From Rattus norvegicus (lineage: Eukaryota; Chordata; Mammalia; Rodentia; Muridae): a stretch of 64,000 nucleotides of DNA. Both the position numbers and the translations under genes were made by a program. Position 1 is the stretch's first letter. Each line of letters begins with the position of its first letter. The stretch is from positions 310,001 to 374,000 of the forward strand of contig NW_026947410.1 in assembly GCF_036323735.1 (NCBI RefSeq). Reading direction: 5' to 3'. The notes below the pieces were generated by a model. That model was not told the DNA's origin, did not search any database, and was given only the letters and a program-made list of their open reading frames with translations. Below, piece by piece: positions 48,326-61,599 of the stretch.

Positions 48326-49328
48326 ACTTATTCCATAATAAAATCAACCTATTTATCATTTTCTCATGTATTTCAGTGTATCTTTGTATTTGAGACATCT
48401 TGCCTCCTTCTCGGTGCTGAGACTACATTCAGGCATTTTTTTCCAGTTTTCTTCCCTTTATCTTTTAAGATGTTTTAGATTAAATATGTCAATATTATGC
48501 AGTAAATCTTTCAAATTTTTACTTATATAACCTTGGTTCAGTATCTTTTTCTTTCCTCTGCAATGACTATATTAATTTTACAGTTTGCTGTTCTCTCTTC
48601 CTTTACACAATCCATCTCATGTGTTTTTTATTTCATATAGAATGAAGTAAAAGACTTTTAGTTTTTCTTTGAAGAGTTAATCTACTAAGAAAATGTGTTG
48701 AATTTCCTTTTTTAAGGCCAATACAATACATTATTGTATTAAAATATTCATAGGGTTTTTTTTTCTTTTTCTTATTATTATTTTTCTTATTAGTCTCATT
48801 ACTAATATTCTGTTTAAGCTTTTATGTGCTCAGGTCATGTAGTAAATATGAAAATCTTCAAAACATATATGTGTGGGTATCAAATTTAGATTCTTGGTTT
48901 TTCATGGCATGAAAATTTATCTGCTCGGCCACCTCTCTAGAACACACTATAAAACTTTAAGGTGACATATACCTCCAGGGTGCTTGTATATATACAATGT
49001 ATACGTCATTTGGATTTTAATAAATATATTTTGTTTACTCTAATTTATTTTATTTTCCATTTCCACTTGGTAACTCTAGTATGCTTATTTTAATATATAA
49101 TTAATAATTTAATCATAATTATTATGCATTTGATACCTAGCTAATATGATATTATCTTAGATACAATTGAATACATGCAATTAGATACCTAAAGCATGAA
49201 ACTTGGTACATAATTTTTTTCAATATTACTATGTATTTGCATAAAACAGAGAATATATCATCTTCACAATCATTACACAGTATGACAGCTACTAACTATC
49301 TGTGACTTTTAATCTTTTAAAAGGAGTT
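48326..49328. other. Unassigned AT-rich sequence
   Basis: Very AT-rich flank of the next L1; no recognised feature. Confidence 0.45.
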
Positions 49329-49838
49329 AGAAAAAAACAGACCAGATAAACAGTTCTCTGCACCCAAGTCCTGTGGGAGGGAGAGTTAAACCTTCAGAGA
49401 GGCAGACACTCCTGGGAAACCAGAAGAGACTGCACTTTGCACACACATCTCGGACGCCAGAGGAAAACACCAAACGCCATCTGGAACCCTGGTGCACTGA
49501 AGCTCCCAGAAACGGCGGCACAGATCTTCCTGGTTGCTGTTGCCCTAGAAAGCTTGTGGGCAGCACACCGCGAGCAAACTTGAGCCTCGGGACCACAGGT
49601 AAGACCAACTTCTCTACTGCAAGAGACCTGCCTGGTGAACTCAAGACACAGGCCCACAGGAACAGCTAAAGACCTGTAGAGAGGAAAAACTACACGCCCG
49701 AAAGCAGAACACTCTGTCCGCATAACAGGCTGAAAGAAAACAGGGAAACAGGTCTACAGCACTTCTGACACACAGGCTTGTAGGGCAGTCTAGCCACTGT
49801 CAGAAATAGCAGAACAAAGTAACACTAGAGATAATCTG

Positions 49839-50893
49839 ATGCCGAGAGGCAAGCGCAGGAACCCAAGCAACAGAAACCAAGACTACATGCCATCATCGGA
49901 GCCCAATTCTCCCATCAAAACAAATATGGAATATCCAAACACACCAGAAAAGCAAGATCTAGTTTCAAAATCATATTTGATCATGATGTTGGAGGACTTC
50001 AAGAAAGACATGAAGAACTTCTTTAGAGAACAAGTAGAAGCCCGTAGAGAGGAGACACAAAAATCCCTGAAAGAATTCCAGGAAAACGCAATCAAACAGT
50101 TGAAGGAATTAAAAAATGGAAATAGAAGCAATCAAGAAAGAACACATGGAAACAACCCTGGATATAGAAAACAAAAAGAAGAGACAAGGAGCTGTAGATA
50201 CAAGCTTCACCAACAGAATACAAAAGATGGAAGAGAGAATCTCAAGAGCAGAAGATTCCATAGAAATCATTGACTCAACTGTCAAAGATAACGTAAAGCG
50301 GAAAAAGCTACTGGTCCAAAACATACAGGAAATCCAGGACTCAATGAGAAGATCAAACCTAAGGATAATAGGTATAGAAGAGAGTGAAGACTCACAGCTC
50401 AAAGGACCAGTTAATATCTTTAACAAAATCATAGAAGAAAACTTCCCTAACTTAAAAAAGATATACCCAAAGGCATACAAGAAGCCTAAGGACTCCAAAT
50501 AGATTGGACCAGAAAAGAAACACCTCCCGTCACATAATATTCAAAACCCCAAACGCACAAAATAAAGAAAGAATATTAAAAGCAGTAAGGGAAAAAGGTC
50601 AAGTAACATATAAAGGCAGACCTATCAGAATCACACCAGACTTTTCGCCAGAAACTATGAAGGCCAGAAGATCCTGGACTGATGTCATACAGACCCTAAG
50701 AGAACACAAATGCCAGCCCAGGTTACTGTATCCTGCAAAACTATCAATTAACATAGATAGAGAAACCAAGATATTCCATGACAAAACCAAATTTACACAA
50801 TATCATTCTACAAATCCAGCACTACAAAGGAAAATAAATGGTAAAGCCCAACATAAGGAGGCAAGCTATACTCTAGAAGAAGCAAGAAACTAA
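49839..50893 (+). pseudogene. L1 ORF1, two frameshifts (L1 #2)
   Basis: Begins 'PRGKRRNPSNRN' after the ATG at 49839. An internal segment near 50010-50030 is shorter than in L1 #1 ('aacttctttagagaacaag'). One extra A in the run near 50110 shifts the frame; the RNA-binding portion is open in the new frame to 50502. A base lost in 50450-50500 shifts again, and the C-terminal domain is open from 50504 to the stop at 50893. Unlike L1 #1 it lacks the internal TGA at the 22520 equivalent. Confidence 0.88.
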
Positions 50894-50952
50894 TCGTCTT
50901 GGCAACAAAACAAAGAGAATGAAAGCACACAAACATAACGTCACATCCAAAT

Positions 50953-53900
50953 ATGAATAAAACAGGAAGCAATAATCACTATTCCTTAATATCTCTCAAC
51001 ATCAATGGCCTCAACTTCCCAATAAAAATACATAGATTAACAAACTGGATACACAACGAGGACCCTGCATTCTGCTACCTACAGGAAACACACCTCAGAG
51101 AGAAAGACAGACACTACCTCAGAGTGAAAGGCTGAAAAACAGCTTTCCAAGCAAATGGTCGGAAGAAGCAAGCTGGAGTAGCCTTTCTAATATCAGATAA
51201 AATCAATTTTCAACTAAAAGTCATCAAAAAAGATAAGGAAGGACACTTCATATTCATCAAAGGAAAAACCACCAAATGAACTCTCAATCTTATAAATCTA
51301 TGCCCCAAATACAAGGGCACCTACATATGTAAAATAAATCTTACTAAAGCTCAAAACACACATTGCACCTCACACAATAATAGTAGGAGATTTCAACACC
51401 CCACTCTCATTAATGGACAGATCATGGAAACAGAGACGTAGACAGACTAAGAGAAGTCATGAGCCAAATAGACTTAACAGATATTTATAGAACATTCTAT
51501 CCTAAAGCAAAAGGATATACCTTCTTCAGCTCCTCATGGTACTTTCTCTAAAATTGACCATATAATTGGTCAAAAAACGGGCCTCAACAGGTACAGAAAG
51601 ATAGAAATTATCCCATGCGTGCTATCGGACCACCACGGCCAATGTTATTCAATAACAACAAGGGAAGAATGCCCACATATACGTGGAAATTTAACAATGC
51701 TCTACTCAATGATAACCTGGTCAAGGAAGAAATAAACAAATTAAAGACTTTTTAGAATTTAATGAAAATGAAGGTACAACATACCCAAACTTATGGGACA
51801 CAATGAAAGCTGTGCTAAGAGGAAAACTCATAGCGCTGAGTTACTGCAGAAAGAAACAGGAAAGAGCATATGTCAGCAGCTTGACAGCACACCTAAAAGT
51901 TCTAGAACAAAAAGAAGCAAATACACCCAGGAGGAGTAGAAGGCAGGAAATAATCAAACTCAGAGCTGAAGTCAACCAAGTAGAAACAAAAAGGACCATA
52001 GAAAGAATCAACAGAACCAAAAGTTGGTTCCTTGAGAAAATCAACAAGATAGATAAACCCTTAACCAGACTAACGAGAGGACACAGAGAGTGCGTCCAAA
52101 TTAACAAAATCAGAAATTAAAAGCAAGACATAACAACAGATTCAGAGGAAATTCAAAAAAAAATCATCAGATCTTACTATAAAAGCCTATATTCAACAAA
52201 ACTTGAAAATCTACAGGAAATGGACATTTCCTAGACATAATCCAGGTACCGAAGTTAAATCAGGAACAGATAAACCAGTTAAACAACCCCATAACTCCTA
52301 AGGAAATAGAAGCAGTCATTAAAGGTCTCCCAACCAAAAGGAGCCCAGGTCCAGAGGGGTTTAGTGCAGAATTCTATCAAACCTTCATAGAAGACCTCAT
52401 ACCAATATTATCCAAACTATTCCACAAAATTGAAACAGATGGATCTCTACCGAATTCCTTCTATGAAGCCACAATTACTTTTATACCTAAACCACACAAA
52501 GACCCAACAAAGAGAGAACTTCAGACCAACTTCCCTTATGAATATCAACGCTAAAAAACTCAATAAATATCTGGCAAACCGAATCCGAGAGCACGTCAAA
52601 ACAATCGTCCACCATGATCAAGTAGGCTTCATCCCAGGTTTGCAGGGATGGTTTAATATACGAAAAACCATCAATGTGATCAATTATATAAACAAACTGA
52701 AAGAACAAAACCACATGATCATTTCATTAGATGCTGAGAAAGCATTTGACAAAATTCAACACCCCTTCATGATAAAAGTCCTAGAAAGAATAGGAATTCA
52801 AAGCCCATACCTAAACATAGTAAAAGCCATATACAGCAAACCAGTTGCTAATATTAAACTAAATGGAGGGAAACTTGAAGCAATCCAATTAAAATCAGGG
52901 ACTAGACAAGGCTGCCCACTCTCTCCCTACTTATTCAATATAGTTCTTGAAATTCTAGCCAGAGCATTCAGACAACAAAAGGAGGTCAAGGGGATTCCGA
53001 TCCAAAAAGAAGAAGTCAAAATATCACTATTTGCAGATGATATGATAGTATATTTAAGTGATCACAAAAGTTCCACCAGACAACTACTAAAGCTGATATA
53101 CAACTTCAGCAAAGTGGCTGGGTATAAAATTAACTCAAGTAAATCAGTAGCCTTCCTCTGCACAAAAGAGAAACAAGCCGAGAAAGAAATTAGGGAAACA
53201 ACACACTTCATAATAGACCCAAATAATATAAAGTACCTCGGTGTGACTTTAACCAAGCAAGTAAAAGATCTGTACAATAAGAACTTCAAGACACTGAGGA
53301 AAGAAATAGAAGAAGACCTCAGAAGATGGAAAGATCTCCCATGCTCATGGATTGGCGGAATTAATATAGTAAAAATGGCCATTTTACCAAAAGCGATCTA
53401 CAGATTCAATGCAATCCCCATCAAAATACCAATCCAATTCTTCAAAGAGTTAGACAGAACAATTTGAAAATTCATCTGGAATAACAAAAAACCCAGGATA
53501 GCTAAAAGTATCCTCAACAATAAAAGGAATTCAGGGAGAATCACTATCCCTGATATCAAGCAGTATTACAAAGCAATAGTGATTAAAAACTGCATGGTAT
53601 TGGTACAGAGATATTCAGATAGACCAATGGAATATAATTGAAGACCCAGAAATGAACCCACACACCTATGGTCACTTGATTTTTGACAAATGAGCCAAAA
53701 CCATCCAATGGAAAAAAGATAGCATTTTCAGCAAATGGTGCTCGTTCAACTGGAGATCCACATGTAGAAGAATGCAGATCGATCCATGCTTATCACCCTG
53801 TACAAAGATTAAGTCCAAGTGGATCAAGGACCTCCACATCAAACCAGACACACTCAAACTAGTAGAAGAAAACTAGGGAAGCATCTGGAACACATGGGCA

Positions 53901-54712
53901 CTGGAAAAAAATTCCTGAACATAACACCAATGGCTTATGCTCTAAGATCAAGAATCGACAAATGGGATCTCATAAAACTGCAAAGCTTCTGTAAGGCAAA
54001 GGACACTGTTGTTAGGCCAAAACGGCAACCAACAGTTTGGGAAAAGATCTTTACCAATCCTACAACAGATAATGGCCAAATTATATCCAACAGATATATC
54101 CAAAATATACAAAGAACTCAAGAAGTTAGACCGCAGGGAAACAAATAACCCTATTAAAAAATGGGGCTCAGAGCTAAACAAAGAATTCACAGCTGAGGAA
54201 TGCCGAACGGCTGAGAAACACCTAAAGAAATGTTCAACATCTTTAGTCATAAGGGAAATGCAAATCAAAACAACCCTGAGATTTCACCTCACACCAGTGA
54301 GAATGACCAAGTTCAAAACTCAGGTGACAGCAGATGCTGGCGAGGATGTGGAGTAAGAGGAACACTCCTCCATTGTTGGTGGAATTGCAGACTGGTACAA
54401 CCATTCTGGAAATCAGTCTGGAGGTTCCTCAGAAAATTGGACATTGAACTGCCTGAGGATCCATCTATACCTCTCTTGGGCATATACCCAAAAGATGCCC
54501 CAACATATAAAAGAGACACGTGCTCCACTATGTTCATCACAGCCTTATTTATAATAGCCAGAAAATGGAAAGAACCCAGATGCCCTTCAACAGAGGAATG
54601 GATACAGAAAATGTGGTACATCTACACAATGGAATATTACTCAGCTATCAAAAACAACGAGTTTATGAAATTTCTTAGGAAAATGGTTGGAATTGAAAAA
54701 TATCCTGAGTGA
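50953..54712 (+). pseudogene. L1 ORF2, multiply broken (L1 #2)
   Basis: ORF2 counterpart with an early TGA at 51133-51135 (tryptophan in L1 #1) and indels near 51280, 51430, 51640 and 51740. A stop lies at 52118-52120, more shifts near 52140-52430, and a TGA at 53465-53467. Further breaks lie at 53690-54060. The RT core is open in 52430-53467 with FADD at about 53031 ('[13 protein letters not shown]'), and the C-terminal Cys-rich part is open in 54230-54712. Where L1 #1 has a stop at 26436, this copy keeps tyrosine. Confidence 0.9.
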
Positions 54713-55486
54713 GCTAACCCAATCACAGAAAGATATACATGGTATGCACTCATTGATAAGTTGTTATTAGCCCAAATGCTTGAATAACCCTAGATGCCTA
54801 GAACAAACGAAACTCAAGACGGATGGTCAAAATGTGAATGCTTCACTCCTTCTTTAAAATGGGAAAAAGAATACCCTTGGTAGGGAAGAGAGAGGCAAAG
54901 ATTAAAACAGAGACTGAAGGTACACCCATTCAGAGCCTGCTCCTCATGTGGACCATACATATACAGCCACCCAATTAGAAAAGATGGATGAAGCAAAGAA
55001 GTGCAGACCGACAGGAGCCGGATGTAGATCGCTCCTGAGAGACACAGCCAGAATACAGCAAATACAGAGGCGAATGCCAGCAGCAACCCACTGAACTGAG
55101 AATAGGACACCCGTTGAAGGAATCAGAGAAAGAACTGGAAGAGCTTGAAGGGGCTTGAGACCCCATATGTACAACAATGCCAAACAACTAGAGCTTCCAG
55201 GGACAAAGCCACTACCTAAAGACTATACATGGACTAACCCTGGACTCTGACCTCATAGGTAGCAATGAATATCCTAGTGAGAGCACCAGTGGAAGGGGAA
55301 GCCGTGGGTCCTGCTAAGACTGAACCCCCAGTGAACTAGACTGTTGTTGGGAGGGCGGCAATGGTGGGATGGTTGAGAGGGGAACACCCATAAGGAAGGA
55401 GAGGGGGGAGGGGAATGTTTGCCCAGAAATTGGGAAAGGGAATAACACTCGAAATGTATATAAGAAATACTCAAGTTAAAAAAAAA
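54713..55486 (+). other. L1 #2 3' UTR and A tail
   Basis: Closely matches 26700-27438, including the G-rich tract near 55345-55430 and the terminal 'gaaatgtatataagaaatac', followed by nine or more A. Confidence 0.85.
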
Positions 55487-56536
55487 TTCTCAAAAGAAGA
55501 GTTGAGCCTCTTCTGACACTACAATCCCCATGACTCTCCCACAAAGAAAGCCTAAATACCCAAAAGGAGAGCAATGCCTGACCTACTCCAGGGAGATGTG
55601 CCAATTCTCATTCTTAGAATCTAACCAAGGAGTGGAAACTTTGACAATTGTTTTTAAAATGTGACATTCTACAAAAAAAGGCAAAAAACTCAGAAATGGC
55701 TAATAGATTAAAAAAAAAGAGTTAGAATTATATTGTTAAATGATATTTCCCCAACATCAAGTAAATAGATTTTATTTTGCTTCAGTTAATTAAACATGCT
55801 ATAGGAGGAAAATTTTAATTTCCTCTTTTTTTTAAACAAAATTTAACTTTTACATCCCCCTACCTATCAGAAAATCAATATTCTTATACTGGAAGATATG
55901 CCAGGCACAGGTCAAATTTCTAGTATAACCTGTTATTACAATCATCAGTCTTGTCAGTTTCAAATGATTGTTCACATCATGCCTGTAAAACACAATGATA
56001 AACATGCAGTATAACCATAAGGGCAGTGCAATGGCGTAAATAGCTTGGTGATAGCCAACAGCTCTCTAACTTGGCTTAAGTCCTGTTCAATGAAAATCGT
56101 TTGTAGTAGAAATGTAGCCATGTATATAAGACTATTGAAGCTGTGGGTGCGAAGGAGAATGTACAGCCCCTTACTTACTTAAGCCAGTATCATATCTAAC
56201 AACAATCAAAGTCATGTGTCCTTATATACAGAATTAATTACAGTCTCTGGAACAAACATCACAGTAAAAATCCCAGCCATAAAAAATGCAGGATAGTAAT
56301 TTCAAGCCCAGTCTCAATGACTCTATCTACAAAATGTCACATGATTCAAGGCTGAGGAACATTACCGAAGAGGGAGCATGAAGATTGTAAGAGACTAAAG
56401 TTTTCTATGAGATGGTGTCTCAATGTAACACCAGAAATTACACTTTTATCATCTCACTAAAACTACTGCCTAAACAACAGCTGACGAAGAGAGGGAATGG
56501 AGAAGAATGGAACTTTAGTTCTATTTCTGTTTCAAA
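55487..56536. other. Mostly unassigned; possible L1 3' scrap
   Basis: AT-rich. 56330-56450 ('caaggctgaggaacattacc', 'gaagattgtaagagactaaa') resembles an old L1 3' UTR fragment in plus orientation. Otherwise nothing recognised. Confidence 0.4.
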
Positions 56537-56688
<152 letters not shown>

Positions 56689-56689
56689 G

Positions 56690-58295
56690 GTTGGAGATTT
56701 CATGTTTACATTTCAAATGTTATTCCCTGTCCATGTTTTCAGTCCATAAGCCCCTTAACCCTTCCCCCTACTCTTCTGTAAGGGAGTTCACATTCCCACC
56801 CATGGCCTCCCCACACTTCCCCTTTTTCCCCAACACTGGGGGTCCTACCTTGGTAGAAACAAGAGTTTCTCATTACATTTTTCCCAGCAAGGCCATCCTT
56901 TGCTACATATGCAGTTGGAGCCATGGGTCTGTCTATGTATAGTCTTTCTCTTGTGGTTTGGTCCTGGTATCTCTGGTTGGTTGGCAATGTTATTATTATG
57001 GGGTTGCAAATCACTTCAGCTCTTTCAATCCTTTCTCTAATTCCTCCAACCGGGTTCTGGTTCTTGGTTCAGTGGTTTGCTGTTTCCATTTTCCTCTGTA
57101 TTTGACATATTCTGGCTGTGTCTCTCAGGAGGGATCAATATCCAGTCATTGTCAGCCTGCACTTCTTAACTTCATCCATCTTAACTAGTTTTGGTGTCTG
57201 TACATATATGGGCTACATGTGAGTCAGGCTCTGAATGGCAGGTCCTTCAGTCACTGTTATGAACTTTGCCTCCTTATCCCCTGTCACGGGTATTTTGGTT
57301 CCCCTTTTAAAGAAGGAGTGAAGCATCTGCATTTTGGTCATCCTTCTTCAGCTTCATGTGGTCTGTGTATGGCATGATGGGTATTTCAAGCTTTTTGCTA
57401 ATATCTGTTTATCAATGAATGCATATCAAGTGTGTTTTTCTGTGATTGAGTAACCTCACTCAGGATGATATTTTCTAGTTCCTTTTATATGACTAGAATT
57501 TCATGAAGTCATTGTTTTTACAGCTGAGTAATATTCCATTTTGTAGATGTACCACATTTCTGTATCCATTCTTCTGTTGAAGGGCATCTGGGTTCTTTCC
57601 TGCTTCTAACTATTTTAAATATGGCTGCTATGAATACAGACAAATATATTTCTCGGTTGTATGTTGGACAATATTTTGGGTATATGCTCAGGATAGTTGT
57701 AGCTGCGTCCTCATTCATGGAATGTCCAATATTCTGAGGAAACTTCAGTGTGATTTTCCGAAGGGTTGTACAAATCTGAAATCTCACCAACAATGGAGGA
57801 GTGTTCCTCATTCTCCACATCCTCACCAGCATCTTCTGTCACCTGAGATTTATATCTTAGCCATTCTCATTGGTGTGAGGTAGACGCTCAGATTTGTTTT
57901 GATTTGAATTTCCCTGATTACTAAGGATGTTGAACATTTATTTAAGTGTTTTTTGGCCATTTGATAACCTGCATCTGAGAATGTTTTGTAACTCACTGTA
58001 CCCCATTTTTAATTCTGTTTTTGCTTTCTAAAGTCTAACTTCTTAAGATCTTTGTATATTTTGGATATTACCCACTATCAGATATAGGATTGGTAAAAAT
58101 GTTTTCCCAAACTGTTGGTTGCAGTTTTGTCTAAATGACAATGTATTTTGCCTTACAGAACTTTGCTATTTTATGAGGTCCTATTTGTCAATTCTTGATC
58201 TTAGAGCATAAGTCATGTTTTTTTTTGTTTTTTTTGAGGAAACTTTCTCCAGTGCCCATGTGTTGAAGACTCTTCCCCATCTTTTCTTCTATTAG
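56690..58295 (-). mobile_element. Old L1 3' portion, minus strand (L1 #5, left part)
   Basis: Read on the minus strand this is ORF2 C-terminus followed by 3' UTR: 'atttcaaatgttattccctg' and 'gtgtctctcaggagggatca' for the UTR, then the ORF2 end (57518-57832 retains recognisable residues such as 'RCPSTEEWIQK'). It is interrupted at 58295 by a provirus and resumes at 63592. Confidence 0.88.
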
Positions 58296-58601
58296 TGTAG
58301 TGCCCACCTCGACCAGCAAGGAAGACACATCACCGTTGGATTCTTCTCAACAGCCTTTATTTCAGGAAAACCTCATTCTTGATGAGGGGGGACCCGAGGG
58401 AAAAAAGGCACTCCCCCTAAATACAAGAAAGGCTGTGGTTGTAAATTTGTCCTCTGGGGATTGGTGGAGTATGAAATACCTTATTAGCGTGAATATCACT
58501 CCAGTCTGATAACTGCTGGAGAAATGTCAATACATGCACATTGTAGGTGTTTATCACTAACAACCACAAGATGTCGGAGCCATCTTTAGCCACTCCCTAC
58601 A
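58296..58601 (-). repeat. 3' LTR of the provirus (element sense)
   Basis: 306 bp, plus-strand edges 'tgtagtgcccacc' and 'cactccctaca', paired with 63287-63591. In element sense a TATA-like 'gtatttag' lies near the middle. It directly adjoins the target duplication on the left and the polypurine tract on the right. Confidence 0.93.
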
Positions 58602-58616
58602 TCTCCCTCTTTTTTG
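58602..58616 (-). other. Polypurine tract of the provirus
   Basis: Plus-strand 'tctccctcttttttg' reads on the minus strand as a purine run (A-rich then GAGGGAGA) directly before the LTR. This is the expected place for the plus-strand primer and confirms the orientation. Confidence 0.85.
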
Positions 58617-58834
58617 TTTTCTAAAATGACTGTCTAGATCTTGGTGTCACATCAGTATATGTCATTGTTTCTGTCTTAGGTCGTTCTTCTCCAGGACTCG
58701 GCCTTACTTGTCCTTGTGTAACCCTATCGACACCAAGCCCCTGTCTTAGGTTGGTCTGAACCTGAGGAATGGTGTCCGTCTCTGGATATAATGACTTCAC
58801 ATGACAGTGACAAAATATAGTCTAGGGCAAACTC

Positions 58835-59780
58835 TTAATTTTTTAAAGAGGCCTGCCATATATTGGGAGACGCACCAATTTCAATGGCAACCATAGCCTG
58901 GTAAACAATCGCTTTGTCTCTGTCATGTTCTCGTTGTAAACTGCAAAAGAGCCATAGACATACTCCACATCCCAAGAGGACAATGGCTCCCCAGGCAAAA
59001 ATGCTAGCCCATTCTTTAAAAAAAAGAGAGCATTGGTAATCCATGATGTGAAATCTCTAAACGTGATGGGTTCCATTCTAGTATTGTTAAGGACAGGAAT
59101 CTGTATCAGCAATTGTCTTGATAATTGCTCTGCTTTCATGGACCAGTTTCCTTTTAGATAATTTGGGATTTCTTTGTTCTGTTAGAATACTGAGAAAAGT
59201 TAACCTGTTAAGAGTAATACATGAAAAACTACAATTATGTATCCTAATCAAAGTTGTAATGTTCAACTTAGCAGAATTATTGATTGATGTGTTTTCACTG
59301 CCTGAAGAAGCTACTTGGGCAATTTAACTCAAAGCAGCCAGGATGGTTCCAGTGCCCACAGCACTATTGTTCATAGGATCTAACCAATTGGCCAATGTGG
59401 TCCTTCACAACCATATAAAATGCTGGGAGGAATTTTTAAGAGTGAAACATAATGTATGTAACAAAGAATTATTAGTGGCAGTATACCGTTGGGGCAATTC
59501 TACATTTGGCGCTATACAAGGAACATCATGCAAACAGGATGTACAGAAAAAGTTGGAAAACAGTAGAATTGCTGTGAATTGGGATAAGTACTGGCCAGTA
59601 TCTGGCAATGGCACACAGAGTGAGTGAATCAACCTGGATTACCATTTCCACCAGTAATGGTAGGGTTCGTAGTCTCATCTTCACGAATAGCAGGAGGCAG
59701 TTTGCAAGTCAAATATTCAGGCACCCATATTGGATTGTCTTGATTCTGTGGAAAAACACAAACAGCGCCCCTAGATCTCA
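58835..59780 (-). pseudogene. Env remnant of the provirus
   Basis: The distal end (59139-58835) is split between two overlapping frames. It shows a hydrophobic membrane-spanning stretch, then a basic cytoplasmic tail ('RDKAIVYQAMVAIEIG') typical of the transmembrane subunit of betaretrovirus-like envelopes. The upstream part up to about 59780 has several stops and frameshifts and is only weakly recognisable. It encodes no envelope protein as it stands. Confidence 0.65.
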
Positions 59781-59783
59781 AAA

Positions 59784-60663
59784 TTACGAGTCTGGGCCAC
59801 ACCATTCACCAGTTAAAACATCCTTCCACTTTAAGTCTGCATTAGCCATAGGTTTAGTAGCAGCATGGCGATCCGCAGCAGTGCGGCCATGCACATCTAA
59901 AATTAAGAAATTTAGAGTAAAAGGAGCTAAAGACAACTGTTCTCTTGGTGTTCTGCCATTGGCAATTTCCCCTTTTTGTTTTTGAAAGAGCTCTTTTAAG
60001 GTACGATCTATTCTTTTCACAATTCTTTGACCTTGGGGATTGTATGGCAATCTAGTACTATGACTGACCTGCACTGTCTGGCAAAATGTGTGAAAGGAGT
60101 TTACAGTGTAGGCAGTACCGTTGTCTGTATTGAGACTATCAGGCTTTCCCCAGGCTGCCCATGTCTGTAAGCAATGACTAATGGCATTACGAGCCTTTTC
60201 ACCAGTCATCAGAGGGGCATGTATAATACGGGAACAGGTATCAACAGAAACATGAGCATATTTTAAATTTCCAAATTGAGATATGTATGTGACATCCATC
60301 TGTCAAAATTTTCGCGGGATCAGACCACGAGGGTTAATTCACACATGAGGAAGGAGGTGTAACTGAACACAATTCTCACCTTTATACAACATCACGAGCT
60401 GCAGCTCTAGAGATTTTAAATTTTTGTTGAAGAGTGAAAACAGGAACATGAAACTTTTGATGAAATTCTCTAGCGAGATCAACCAGAGCAGCATGAAAAA
60501 TAAACTCTCTACGAGTACTAGCATCCATCAGGATGTTATTATTGGCCATGGGACCAGGCAATTTAGTATGAGCTCGGATATGTTGTATGAAAACCTTATT
60601 TTTTCTGGCCCAAAACAATTTTTGTAATACTAAAAGAATTTGACCCACAGTACTAGTCGACAT
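59784..60663 (-). pseudogene. Integrase region of pol, broken
   Basis: Two open pieces: 60663-60382 with the N-terminal His-containing zinc-finger part, and 60299-59784 with the catalytic core. They are separated by stops around 60300-60380. In the core the first two acidic catalytic positions are visible ('MDVTYIS' and 'NTDNGTAY'). The position where the third (glutamate) is expected, after 'NPQGQ', is occupied by lysine. Both the broken frame and this substitution argue that no active integrase is made. Confidence 0.85.
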
Positions 60664-60705
60664 AATTGGCCCTGCAATTTCAAGTGAGCGCAGAGCATTA
60701 ACTAC

Positions 60706-61480
60706 TTAAGCAGAATCAGAAATTATATTCAAAGAATCATGAAATCTTTTAAAAACTTCCAATACAATTTTACATTCTGCAATTTGGGGGGTGCCTGGAC
60801 TGTACTGAATTAATACTGGTTCTTGAGAATAAACCATATAGGCACCTACACCTGTTTTGGAGCTATCTCTATAAATATCTAACGCTCCAGACAAAGGCTC
60901 TGAGGCAGCGAATTTAGGAAAGATCACAGGATGTTCAGTAAAAAATTGTAACAAACGATCCTTAGCATAATGATTTTCAAACTCTCCATCAAAACTACAG
61001 CATAATATGGCCCAGTCATCTATGAGGGCACACAATGTTTCCACCTGAGTGGTAGTATATGGTATAATTTTCTTGGACAAAATAACAAAATGCTGAATAC
61101 AAGATTTAACACCTAACATAGCAAGCTGTTCGACAGCAGAGGAAAAATATTCAAGGGTTTTATTCGGAGAAATATGGGGATAAATCCACAGTAGTGGTCC
61201 TTTTTGCCATAGCACTCCTGTAGGCTGACGAAAAGTTTTCAGTATACACAAAAAGAGAACCTCCTTTTCCTTTTACCTTCTTAGCATTGCTTTTTCCAGT
61301 CTTTCTTCTACTTTTCTCAAGGATGATTTTGCTTCCTTGGTTACAGCACAGGGTGATGTAACCTGAGAATTTCCTTTCAGGATCTCATAGAGTGGTTGTA
61401 AATCTACTTTAGGCATTTTAATATAGGGTCAAATTCAATTTCTTCTTCCTAGTAACTTTTGAAAGTCATTTAATGTTTTT
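60706..61480 (-). pseudogene. Reverse transcriptase C-terminus and RNase H region of pol, broken
   Basis: An open piece from 61251 to 60706 covers the RT connection and RNase H, with acidic residues in 'DIYRDSSKTG', 'IAECK' and 'ISDSA' at the expected spacing. 61480-61260 continues upstream with RT thumb-like sequence but contains stops. The RT fingers and palm with the catalytic motif are absent; at about 61485 the sequence changes to material I cannot place in RT, suggesting an internal deletion. Confidence 0.8.
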
Positions 61481-61599
61481 ACATGATTTTTTCATCAAAA
61501 GACTGACAAAAGAGTTGTAACCAGTTCACCTGGGACTTTCAGGACCTCAACAGTGGCCCTTTATCAAACTGTCTCAGAGGGCTAAAGGCCCATGGAAAA

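Larger units (their letters stand above)
49329..55486 (+). mobile_element. Rat-type LINE-1, 5'-truncated and mutated (L1 #2)
   Basis: About 6.16 kb in the same orientation as L1 #1 and closely similar along its length. It starts inside a promoter monomer (from the counterpart of 21260 in L1 #1), then ORF1, ORF2, 3' UTR and an A-tail at 55478-55486. It carries many more frameshifts and small deletions than L1 #1. Flanks 'taaaaggagtta' and 'caaaagaagagttg' are only vaguely alike, so no target duplication is claimed. Confidence 0.95.

Noticed and set aside
49310..55500. Possible target-site duplication of L1 #2
   Set aside because: 'taaaaggagtta' and 'caaaagaagagttg' need several gaps and mismatches; not distinguishable from chance.
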